Source: Mesostigma viride (Eukaryota > Streptophyta > Mesostigmatophyceae > Mesostigmatales > Mesostigmataceae). Taken from it: DNA of 64,000 nt. The position numbers and the translations under genes are program-made. A model generated the notes under the pieces. The model was not told the DNA's origin. It did no database searches and worked only from the letters and a program-made list of their open reading frames with translations. The stretch spans positions 1 through 64,000 of the forward strand of contig RPFO01001735.1 of assembly GCA_009746045.1 (NCBI GenBank). The letters are read 5' to 3'. Each line of letters starts with the position of its first letter. The first letter of the stretch is position 1. Positions 30,672-39,166 of the stretch are shown here, piece by piece.

Positions 30672-31427
30672 ATGGAGTCCGAGATCGTGAATGAAGTCTA
30701 CGGAAGCGTCCTTCAAAACGTTTTCAAACAAGTTCGCTTTCTGTCGCGTGTCATATTCGAGGAAGTTCGAGTCGCGCAGGAGAGGACAGGCCGCCACTTG
30801 GCCGTTTTATTGGCGTTTGATTCGTTCAGCCAAATGGAGAGAATTATGTACGCCCAGCTAGCTGATATGAACTTCTGTATTCAAGAGGGTTTTTTCAGAC
30901 CACAGATGGATCTAAGAGTGCCCATAGACCCAAGGACGGAGTTCCGCCTTTTGGTGTCGTTCATTACAAAGGGGCCAAAGATAGAGTTGGGGGAAGAGGA
31001 AGGGGCTCAGCTTGGGTGCACCTACGGGCGCGCATTTTACCCGAATGTTACGCATTCTCTGCGCGTGAGGGCTGATGCATGTGTAGGGGCAGTACCCCTC
31101 AACATGAACTTTTTCTTGCTCTCTGACCCGATCGTGAGGGATGGGGATCGCATGCGTAGTACGCGAAAGTGCTCCAAGGAGGGGTGTGGGTGCGAAACAG
31201 GACCTCATATCAAGTGGTGTAGAGGATGTAGGGATGCCAGATATTGCAGTGAGGAGTGCCAGCGTGCGGACTGGAGTAGGCATAAGGATAGATGCGAACG
31301 TCTGAGGCAAGCGAGGGAGGTGCTGGCAGGGGTGAAGTGGGGGGTTAACGTGACGACGATACTGGATAAAACTATGGGGTCTGATGTCGACTTCTCCTTC
31401 AACTTCCACGACGGCTCTGCCTCTTAG
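30672..31427 (+). CDS. MYND-type zinc finger protein
   Basis: 251 residues from the ATG at 30,672; the frame is open further upstream only through a TTG. Residues 1-160 are a domain I do not recognise (hydrophobic core with LAVLLAFDSF and FRLLVSFITKG). Residues 167-208 form a MYND finger: C167 and C172, then C183-x2-C186-x5-C192-x3-C196-x7-H204-x3-C208, the standard order for two interleaved zinc sites. MYND fingers bind proline-rich peptides and occur in transcriptional regulators and SMYD methyltransferases; no SET domain is present here. The C-terminal tail (about 40 residues) ends FNFHDGSAS. The ATG directly follows TTTTTTCCCTGAAAAAG, an acceptor-like AG. Its neighbours at 31.9 and 33.0 kb also carry small Cys/His clusters, suggesting a related local family. 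Confidence 0.8.
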   Translation: MESEIVNEVYGSVLQNVFKQVRFLSRVIFEEVRVAQERTGRHLAVLLAFDSFSQMERIMYAQLADMNFCIQEGFFRPQMDLRVPIDPRTEFRLLVSFITKGPKIELGEEEGAQLGCTYGRAFYPNVTHSLRVRADACVGAVPLNMNFFLLSDPIVRDGDRMRSTRKCSKEGCGCETGPHIKWCRGCRDARYCSEECQRADWSRHKDRCERLRQAREVLAGVKWGVNVTTILDKTMGSDVDFSFNFHDGSAS

Positions 31428-31528
31428 AAAAACTTGAAATGTAGAGTAATAACTTGTTTATATGATGTTATATTTAATGTTTAATGTTTAATGTTTATAA
31501 CGTATCATTTTCCTCCTACGCGCAGGAA

Positions 31529-31729
31529 ATGGTGGAGGTTAAGGAGAGTTTGGCCAAAAGGCAAAGGACCGACACACTTCGACATAATGGAAGGAGTCTT
31601 CCATTGTACATCAAAAAAATAGTCGAGGATTACTGGCTCGCTTCCGACTCGACTCCTCGTCCGAGTCCGGTGATACCGGACAGTGTCAAAGTCTGGAAGG
31701 TTTCAGCACATCAATCGCACATTGAATAG
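31529..31729 (+). CDS. Small basic hypothetical protein
   Basis: 66 residues from the ATG at 31,529, just after TTTTCCTCCTACGCGCAG, which looks like a 3' splice site three bases before the ATG. The frame is open back to 31,484. Contains KRQRTDTLRHNGRSL and VEDYW. No domain recognised. Spacing to the MYND gene is about 100 nt, of AT-rich sequence with repeated TTTAATGTT. It could be a terminal exon rather than a whole gene. Confidence 0.4.
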   Translation: MVEVKESLAKRQRTDTLRHNGRSLPLYIKKIVEDYWLASDSTPRPSPVIPDSVKVWKVSAHQSHIE

Positions 31730-31762
31730 ATAATGTTTTATCGCCATATTGCTGTTCGACAA

Positions 31763-31784
31763 GTTGCGCCTTGGGGCGTTTCTT
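31763..31784 (+). other. Stem-tetraloop element in the 3' spacer
   Basis: GTT-GCGCC-TTGG-GGCGT-TTCTT: five paired positions (one G.U), loop TTGG. Located 34 nt after the stop of the small gene ending at 31,729. Confidence 0.75.
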
Positions 31785-31869
31785 TGCGCCAAATTTAAAC
31801 CTTCGTATTAATAAACAAGTACAATAAAAAAATTTCAAAACGTTTTTTGAATTTTATTTTCCGGGGCCG

Positions 31870-31893
31870 GTATGTTATCGTAACTTGTCGCAG
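31870..31893 (+). other. 24-nt intron-like segment abutting the ATG
   Basis: GGCCG is followed by GTATGTTATCG ... TTGTCGCAG and then immediately by ATG. Donor-like GTATGT and acceptor CAG are 24 nt apart end to end. It may be an ultra-short 5' UTR intron, or only the acceptor of a longer or trans-splicing event. Confidence 0.4.
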
Positions 31894-32760
31894 ATGTCCG
31901 GTTCGACGGAAGATTCGTCCGATTCGTCTAGTCACCTCCTGATGGAGGATTGGCAACGACTTCAACAACACCAAGCGGTTGCCACTGTCATTCAGAGTGT
32001 TGCTCGCTCAATAGGGGCGCCGCGCAAGTGTGATGTGTCCACTTGCAAGAAAACCGCTCTCGGATTTGACTTGTATTGCCGAAAGCACGAAGAACATTCT
32101 CGTCACATCGAAAATGCCCTCAGTCGCGGACTTGGAATGGCGGGCGCCCTCGGACCTGGATTGGCGGGGGGGGCCCTGCGACTTCGCCTGGACATGACTG
32201 TCGGAGAGGTCGTGGGTGTAAATTTTGATTTCACCAGGGGAGACGAGTACTTCCTTGAAGATTGGATAGTCAAAGACTCCGCGACAGGTGCGGACTTGGC
32301 AAAGGGAGGCTACGTTGCCGGCGCCCAAGAAAATGGTTGGAGTAGCTTGAGATGCTTTTTGATGACGACACCTTTTGCCGACTCGCGTGACACGGATGTA
32401 AGCGAACTTTATCGGCGTATGTGTTTTGCACTCGCCGACATTCCGCTGATAACTCAACGAGAGTTCGATTTTCGCGTGGAAACAAAAGCCAAAGCGATTG
32501 TATCCGGCGTGAAGGCGATTGTGGAGGAGGAGCAGGATTCTCTGTGTGCAGAGTATTTGGAGAGAGTGGCCCCGATGAAGACGAGGAGGTCCGAAATCTA
32601 TCCTGACACCGGCAACAAGGAGGCAAAGTTGGTGGCCGCCAAAGAAGAGATGTTCGCTCGTGTCGATGAAATGGCGGCGAAAGAGGTTCCGAGAGTTCGC
32701 TCGATCGGTTGTTGCAAAACCTGCAGAGAGTGGAACGAGTCGCGGGACAGTCTATATTGA
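31894..32760 (+). CDS. Hypothetical protein with C-x4-C-x10-C-x2-H finger
   Basis: 288 residues from the ATG at 31,894. The start is Ser/Asp-rich; residues 30-44 (VIQSVARSIGAPR) resemble an IQ motif, which binds calmodulin. C46-x4-C51-x10-C62-x2-H65 is a small zinc-binding cluster, seen with identical spacing in the neighbour at 33,041 and resembling short fingers found in many stramenopile and algal proteins. The rest (about 220 residues) is a soluble alpha/beta-like region without a family I can name, ending with another Cys pair, CCKTC. A stem-tetraloop element begins five nt after the stop codon. The start is chosen because a CAG acceptor directly precedes the ATG and the upstream frame has no ATG. 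Confidence 0.65.
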   Translation: MSGSTEDSSDSSSHLLMEDWQRLQQHQAVATVIQSVARSIGAPRKCDVSTCKKTALGFDLYCRKHEEHSRHIENALSRGLGMAGALGPGLAGGALRLRLDMTVGEVVGVNFDFTRGDEYFLEDWIVKDSATGADLAKGGYVAGAQENGWSSLRCFLMTTPFADSRDTDVSELYRRMCFALADIPLITQREFDFRVETKAKAIVSGVKAIVEEEQDSLCAEYLERVAPMKTRRSEIYPDTGNKEAKLVAAKEEMFARVDEMAAKEVPRVRSIGCCKTCREWNESRDSLY

Positions 32761-32765
32761 TATGA

Positions 32766-32787
32766 GTTGCGCCCGCCGGCGTTTCTC
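32766..32787 (+). other. Stem-tetraloop element directly after a stop codon
   Basis: GTT-GCGCC-CGCC-GGCGT-TTCTC, stem of five, six nt after the TGA of the preceding gene. A partner lies at 32,906. Confidence 0.75.
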
Positions 32788-32905
32788 TGGTCTTGAATGC
32801 CCCCCCTCTACATACACATTATATTGTCTGGACATTCGTATGTAGTGACAATCGTAGTCGATGTGATTGCCATTCGTTTGTACGTAGAAAGTGGTTGTTG
32901 AGGAA

Positions 32906-32927
32906 GTTGCGCCCCAGGGCGTTTCTT
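32906..32927 (+). other. Stem-tetraloop element, second in the same spacer
   Basis: GTT-GCGCC-CCAG-GGCGT-TTCTT. The loop differs from the copy at 32,766 while all five stem positions are kept. 114 nt upstream of the next ATG. Confidence 0.75.
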
Positions 32928-33021
32928 TGTTGCATTTTCTTCAAATTTTAGCTCGCATAAATAGATGAAGATGACTTAATAAATGCCAGTTTTTTTTAAT
33001 AATATAAACTACTCGCGGCCG

Positions 33022-33040
33022 GTATGTTCTGGTTTCGCAG
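33022..33040 (+). other. 19-nt intron-like segment abutting the ATG
   Basis: GCGGCCG-GTATGTTCTGGTTTCGCAG-ATG. The same GGCCGGTATGTT donor context as at 31,870, with only 19 nt from GT to AG. Confidence 0.4.
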
Positions 33041-33775
33041 ATGTCCAGTCTGACGGTCGACATAAGGGGACGTCCATATCAGGACGCTGTTTTCCGGATT
33101 TTTGAGAAGGATCCCGAAAAGAAGTGCCGGGATAGGAAATGTAAAAAGCTGTCAATTACCGACATGGGTCTGTGTGGGGAACACATCGTAGCTTTTGGAA
33201 AGGACATGATTTCCCGTCATTTGCAACAATACGTTGACAACAATTGTGTGGGAGGGGCGCAGATGGACGTCCTTCTTGAGGATGGAGTGGACGGAGCCAA
33301 AAGGGCTGTAATTCGGCTGTCGGAAATGGATGATGACAAAGAGGACGTGAACATTCGCCTTAAGAGGCACGACGATAACACGGCCGATTGTGTGTTTGGG
33401 TCTCGAGGAGTGGCGGATGAGAGGCAGGTCTTCCATGATGCCGCGGAGAAGGTGGTGGAATGGATGATGGGTTGGTCAAATCTTGACGTTCGCATATTCA
33501 ACCGTCTGACGTCTGATTTCCTTCTCCGGGGAAGTTTCAAGATGGTTGACCGTGCAAGGCAGTCCAGGAACCAGGTATCCGTTTCCATGGCCAGTCCGAT
33601 CGCACGCATGATTGAGGGGGGCCCTCTTCCGCGCAACCTTGCCTCGAGATTTCGAAAATACCGTGAAGGGCTCGACCGAAAATCAGCAGCGATTTCCCAT
33701 TCGCGAACCACTTATGGGTCGACGGAGGTGGTAACGGAATTTTTTTGCATTTCCTTGCCAATTGATTCTTTATGA
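33041..33775 (+). CDS. Hypothetical protein with C-x4-C-x10-C-x2-H finger (paralogue)
   Basis: 244 residues. C29-x4-C34-x10-C45-x2-H48 has exactly the spacing of the finger in the upstream gene, and the flanking KK and LCGEH/YCRKH are similar, so the two genes share a domain and probably an origin. The following region has an acidic stretch (SEMDDDKEDVN), two Trp in VEWMMGWSN, and a basic C-terminal third; nothing else is recognisable. The ATG abuts a CAG acceptor-like site. Stem-tetraloop elements lie on both sides (32,906 and 33,816). A DNA- or RNA-binding role is plausible from the finger and basic tail, but that is inference. Confidence 0.65.
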   Translation: MSSLTVDIRGRPYQDAVFRIFEKDPEKKCRDRKCKKLSITDMGLCGEHIVAFGKDMISRHLQQYVDNNCVGGAQMDVLLEDGVDGAKRAVIRLSEMDDDKEDVNIRLKRHDDNTADCVFGSRGVADERQVFHDAAEKVVEWMMGWSNLDVRIFNRLTSDFLLRGSFKMVDRARQSRNQVSVSMASPIARMIEGGPLPRNLASRFRKYREGLDRKSAAISHSRTTYGSTEVVTEFFCISLPIDSL

Positions 33776-33815
33776 GGGACATAGAGTTGTTTGTATAGAG
33801 AGTGAATTGACGAAA

Positions 33816-33837
33816 GTTGCGACGGCGGTCGCATCTT
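33816..33837 (+). other. Stem-tetraloop element with compensatory stem
   Basis: GTT-GCGAC-GGCG-GTCGC-ATCTT. Relative to other copies, both arms changed (C to A and G to T; final T to C), keeping five perfect pairs. 40 nt after the stop of the preceding gene. Confidence 0.75.
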
Positions 33838-33928
33838 TTAGTGCGTCGTTCTCTTGTTATGAATCTCTGTTCATTCTGAATTATAACGTTGTTTGTACCT
33901 TGACATAATGATGCATTTTTTGTATTGA

Positions 33929-33950
33929 GTTGCGACGTGGGGCGCATCTT
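33929..33950 (+). other. Stem-tetraloop element upstream of the large gene
   Basis: GTT-GCGAC-GTGG-GGCGC-ATCTT; one A.G mismatch in the stem. 69 nt before the ATG at 33,998. Confidence 0.7.
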
Positions 33951-33961
33951 CCTGCTGACTC

Positions 33962-33997
33962 GTATGTTTTTTCCAATTTTTTTGTTTTGTGTTGCAG
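33962..33997 (+). other. 36-nt intron-like segment abutting the ATG
   Basis: GACTC-GTATGTTTTTTCC ... GTGTTGCAG-ATG. Donor-like, pyrimidine-rich and ending in CAG immediately before the start codon, as at 31,870 and 33,022. Confidence 0.45.
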
Positions 33998-36900
33998 ATG
34001 GAAAAGGGCGGCCCTACATCGCAGGTGGTCGGCGACTCTCCCCCTAGGGGGAAGGGTCAGAAGGGCAACCAGTTCAGGCCCAAGGCGCCTCCCCACAACA
34101 GCCTCCTCACAAGCGTGCAAGGGAGGGCACGCCGCCCCCAATGGTGGAATCTGGTGTCAGCTTTGCCGCGGTCACTGGGAAGGATGAGTACCACGGTGGT
34201 CTTGAGATGGTGGACGATCCGGTTAAGCGGATTCAGATTGAGCGGTTTGAGCGACTCGCGAATGGCACTCGTGAACAGCAATTCGCGCTGTACCAAGACA
34301 TCCTTAATGACAAACCTGAAGTCGCCAAGGTGCCTTATACCTCCAAGCGCACATTCATGCCTCGTTTCGAAACCCTGCTCCAGCAGGAGCTAAGGTTGCG
34401 TCGGTTGGCTCAGAATGCGCCAGAGACAGTAGCCGCCGCGCCCTCCCATGCCGCGCCTGCCGCAGTAGCCCAAAAGAGGGGGGAGAGTGTGCACGAGTCG
34501 GCCGCAGTGCCCTCAACCGCAAGGGATCCCCCCGCGACTTCCAAGCCGGTCGCGACGGGCGATATGCCCCCGCCGCGGCAGAGGGGAAGGGGGAAGGGGG
34601 TCGATGGAGGGGAAGTCCTCGATGTTTTCGATATGACGCTGGGCAATTTGGAAGGTGGCGGGCCGATCTTCGTAAGTCTCCGCCCATTAAATTGATGTCG
34701 TGAAATACAATACGCATTTTTTTGCAATATTCGCCAGACATGTCATTTCCGACAACTAAGCGGATTTTTACTTTCCGTTGAAATGTTCGCAGGGCCGGCA
34801 AGAGGATGTTGGTGCAAGAGAAGCCCGCTCAATGGCGGGAAGCACCCAGGTACATGAGTGCGTCAGATTCCTCTCCGGTTTACTTGTATTGAAAAGGTTT
34901 GCGTGCGTATATCCTTGTTTATTTTTGTAGTAATTTTTTTCTTGTGAATGGACAATCGCGTTTGCTATTTTTACAGGGAAGTCCGTTCGAGCAGCAAGAG
35001 GGCGGTGACAGGAGGGGAAGTGGATCTTACGGTGGTTCCACTGCAGAGGGGGGAAGGGTAAGTTACCGTTGACTTACAAATTGAAAGTTTAGGTTCGTCC
35101 TCAATTGACAGAGTTACGACGGCCGGCGTTTCTCTACACTTTTCTTACATTAAAAATCTTCCGTTGATAATGTTCTTGCAGGAAGCCGGTCGTCAGGGTG
35201 GGGCAAATCTCCAGGGAGAGGGGGCTATCGCTGTCGGTGAGCCTGTGTCAGAGGGCGCGGGTGGAAGCGACGGCGATACTGCGAAAATGACACGCTTTAA
35301 GGAGCAAGCGGATGCTTATCAACTGAAGAAGTTGGCAAAGTGGGTTGTGGCCGAGGTGAGAACGGAAACAGCCCCACCTGAGGTACGGAACCAGATGATG
35401 ACTCTCCATCAAGTCGCTGAGTTGATCGTGAAGAATGCGTGCGCGCCCGATGGCGCCACACAGCCTGAGGAGATCCCGAGCGCCAAGGCCTTGATAAAGT
35501 GGATGGAGGAGAACCTGTTCGAGGGCAAAGGGAAGGAGAGGAAGTGTAAACTGAAGACGGTGACGATGGCGGACGCCAAGACTCTGATCAAGATGTTGAA
35601 GGAACACGATGCCCGCCGGGACAAGTCTCCGAAGATCGCGAAGGGGTCGAAGAAAGCGGCTGAAGCAGCAGCGGTTGAGGGGAATGAGGTAAGTCTACCT
35701 CTGTTGTGAGGGGGGCTTTGTTCTTGAGGTCCAGGTTTCATGTAGGTTGCGACGGCCGGCGTTTCTCAAGTGTGACACTTACTTCCTTTTGACTAACACT
35801 TACTTCCTTTCCTGATTTCGCATCGTTGAGGGAAATGAGCCAAGTGTACCTCTGTTGTGAGGGGGGCTCTGATCTTGAGGTTTAGGTTTCATCTAGGTTG
35901 CGACGGCCGGCGTTTCTCAAGTGTGACATTTACTTTATTCCTTTCGGTTATGCTTTCCTGATTTTTTCATATCATTGTTAAGGGGAACGAGGTAAGTATA
36001 CCTCTGTCGTGAGGGGGGCTTTGATGTTGAGGTTCAGGTTTCATGTAGGTTGCGACGGCCGGCGTTTCTCAATCGGCATTTACTTTATTCCTTTTGGTTA
36101 TGCTTTCCTGATTTTTTCGCATCAACGCAGTACGTGCAGGCCGAGAGGGCGACCCACGCGGCCATCCTGTACTCAATCAGCCTCGACCAGCACGCGCGCC
36201 GCGAGAACATGAAAATAGATAGTACGTGGACTGCTGCCGTCGACGAACACCAGAAGGGACTCTCCGAAGCACTTGCGACCTACAAGGGGAAGGCGCTGAA
36301 GGGAAAGGGGAAAGGAAAGGAGGTGGAGGTTGCGGATGCTCCCGTGTCTCTGCTTGAGAAATGGGAGAAGTCCCCGGTGTCGCAGGATGATGATGACATC
36401 CTGGATGTGAACGATGAGATCGCGAAGGGCAAACGGTTGCGGAAGCAGCTTGCCGTTCAGCCTCGGGACCTCGATGAGATGTCCAAAGCCTTGGTGCATC
36501 GAAATCGGGTGTGGACAAGGAACCTGTTCGTGGGGCCTCAGAAGCTCCTCGCACGAGACTTGCATCTGTCTAGAGCCGAGCAGAACGCCACCATTTTTGC
36601 AAACTCGGAGTCCGACTACGGCCACGACAAGCTGGTGATTCCTGTGTGGCGGTACTCGTTCCAGTTTTTGGCTGACCGGTGCCCCAACAGTTTTCATGAC
36701 TGGATGAAAAAGGAAGGCACCCAGCGTCAGCTCGCGCAACTCTTCGGGGAGATGGGGGGGCACGGACAATGAAGGCTGGCTACGCTCGCGCAATGACTGA
36801 CAAAGAGATTGATATCTACCTGCGAACGAGCTCGGCCAAGGGAATGGCCGAAGCTGCTTCCACCGCGGTTCTGACAGGACCGGCCGATATTCTGGACTCA

Positions 36901-39107
36901 CTTAAGCCCGTGGACGTGAGAAAGGCCGCGCTTTTGGACAGTTTGTGCAAGTCCGCCTGGGAGATGGCTCCACTCGAGAAGAAGACACCGTTGCCGCCAG
37001 CCATTTGCGGCTTTCTCGTGCTGGACGGGAACCACTTTACCACACTCATCAAATCGGTGAAATTCGAACTGGTCACCGACAATATGACGGTGGACCAAAG
37101 ATCTGTGTGGTACCAGGCAATGCTGAATGGTTTCATGAAGGCGGAAAAGCTCAGGGTCGTTGCGCGGGGAGGGAAGGAGCAGGAGGTCACGAAGACCGTG
37201 GCCGCGGCGAAGCTGGAGGAGTGGGCAACTGATTGGACGAATTTCGGGGGGTGGACGTGCAGATGCTCAAGGGTGAGACCATCCTGCCGACCTGGTGGCA
37301 GATCCGTGAACAGAAGGTAAGCCAGGTTGCGACCGCCGGCGTTTCTATAAGTGGTTTTCTTGTGTTAATTTCAGTATGCCATTAGTTCGGTCAAGATGCG
37401 ACCGCCGGCGTTTCTATAAGGGGTTTTCATGTTCCACCTTAGCATGCCATATTTTGGTCAAGATGCGACCGCCGGCGTTTCTGTCAGTCGTATTCTTGTT
37501 CTCAGTTGAGTTGTGCTTATTTGGGAGGACTGTCGATGTGTCTCTGCGCGTTGTTGCCCTACGGGGATGCAGGTTACCGAACAAGTCGGCAAGATGATCG
37601 AAGTTGTCAGGCAGCTCGGGAACGCCATGAACGCCGAGGACACAGCCCAAGCCAAGGCAACGTGGGGCTCAGCGCTGGGGGATGTGCACCGGGCCTACCA
37701 GGCATATGGACCCGTCAAGAGAGGGAAGGGCGTGTCTCTCCCAACTCCTCTGTACGGCAAGATCTGGGCGATTGTGAAGCCCTTTTGGCAGAAAGGAGAG
37801 CAAGCCAAGGCCGAAGGGGACGGCGCAGGCGACAAGGCAGGAGGGGCTGAAGAGACGGACAAGTGGGGGCCGGACCAGAAGAACTTCATGCAGCGCTGGC
37901 TGTTCTGGTGTGAGGACCCTTTGAAGCCCGCTGTCGACGGCAAGCCGGCGATCGCACAGGATATCGCGGCTCGGCAAGACTTCCTTGACACGCGCCCTAA
38001 AGACAAGGCGCACGAACTGTCCATTTTCACCGCGCATCGGGAACTTGCGAGTTTCCAGTACTTCGACAGCCTGATCCAAGCGCCGATCATGTCCTGTGAG
38101 GCCCCTCCCAGCAACCTGATAAAAATAATGGAAGTCGCCAAGAATTTGATAGAGGCGGCAAAGCAATTCGCCCACATCAAGTTCCTGGAGAACCCCGAGC
38201 TGATGGCCGCTTGCAAACAACTAAACGGGACTTTCGACCCCGTATTGGTGAGGGAGCACGTGTTTGGCGTGAAGCTGAAGGGCACCGTCGCCACGGACCT
38301 CGACAAGTTCATCGCCGACTGCCGCCTGACCAGAGACTTTTGGCGGGTGATCGTCACGGCCACGAGGGCGATCATTCTCACGCTGAGGGACCTTCCGCCG
38401 GCTAAAAGGAAAGTGGTCGACCAGAAGGACTGGAAGTTCCCGAGAGGGCTGCTCGCTTCCCACCCCCGTCATTTGTATGACGATTTGGGGGTGAAGACCA
38501 AACATCTGCTGGGTGTGCCACAGCAGGAGGCGGCGGCGGAGGAGGAGGTGCAGGCGGCGGCTAAGGAGGAGGGGACTGCCAAGGCCAAGAGGGGGTGGTG
38601 GGACAGGCTGGAAGCCTTCACCTATTGGGACGGGGTGAAGATGGGACCCGACTGGATCGCATACAGGACAATGACATGGAAGGAAAACGAAAAAAGAAAG
38701 GATCTGGTGGTGACGAAGGTGGTGGACGAGTTGTACACGGGGTCTGAAGACCTTCCTGGGAAGCTGAAGGACCAGGCGTTTGCTGTGCTGGACCTGACAG
38801 CTGACAGCAACGAGAAGTGGAGGAACCTGCGCGAGTGGGATCAAGACTGTATTCCGGTCGACAGCCAGATACCCTTACCCTCCTCCCGTTTGAGGTATGC
38901 CGCGTGGGATGTGGTTGACCAGATCACCAAGGCCCTGTTGAAGGGACCCTCCAGAGTTCTGCTGGTGTTCGGGTTACCCGCCCATATCCGCCGGTGGAAG
39001 CGCCTGGTCCGACTTATCAAATATCGGCTTCTTGAAGATGGGTGGCAAGACGTCGACATGGACTTTGCCGTGGTCGTGGACGACGAAGACGACGGGGATC
39101 ATCATTC

Positions 39108-39166
<59 letters not shown>

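Noticed and set aside
36755-36775. Programmed -1 frameshift at G-GGG-GGG
   Set aside because: The register is right, but four other breaks in the same gene need the same repair at sites that are not slippery; sequencing error is the simpler explanation. Kept only as a test.
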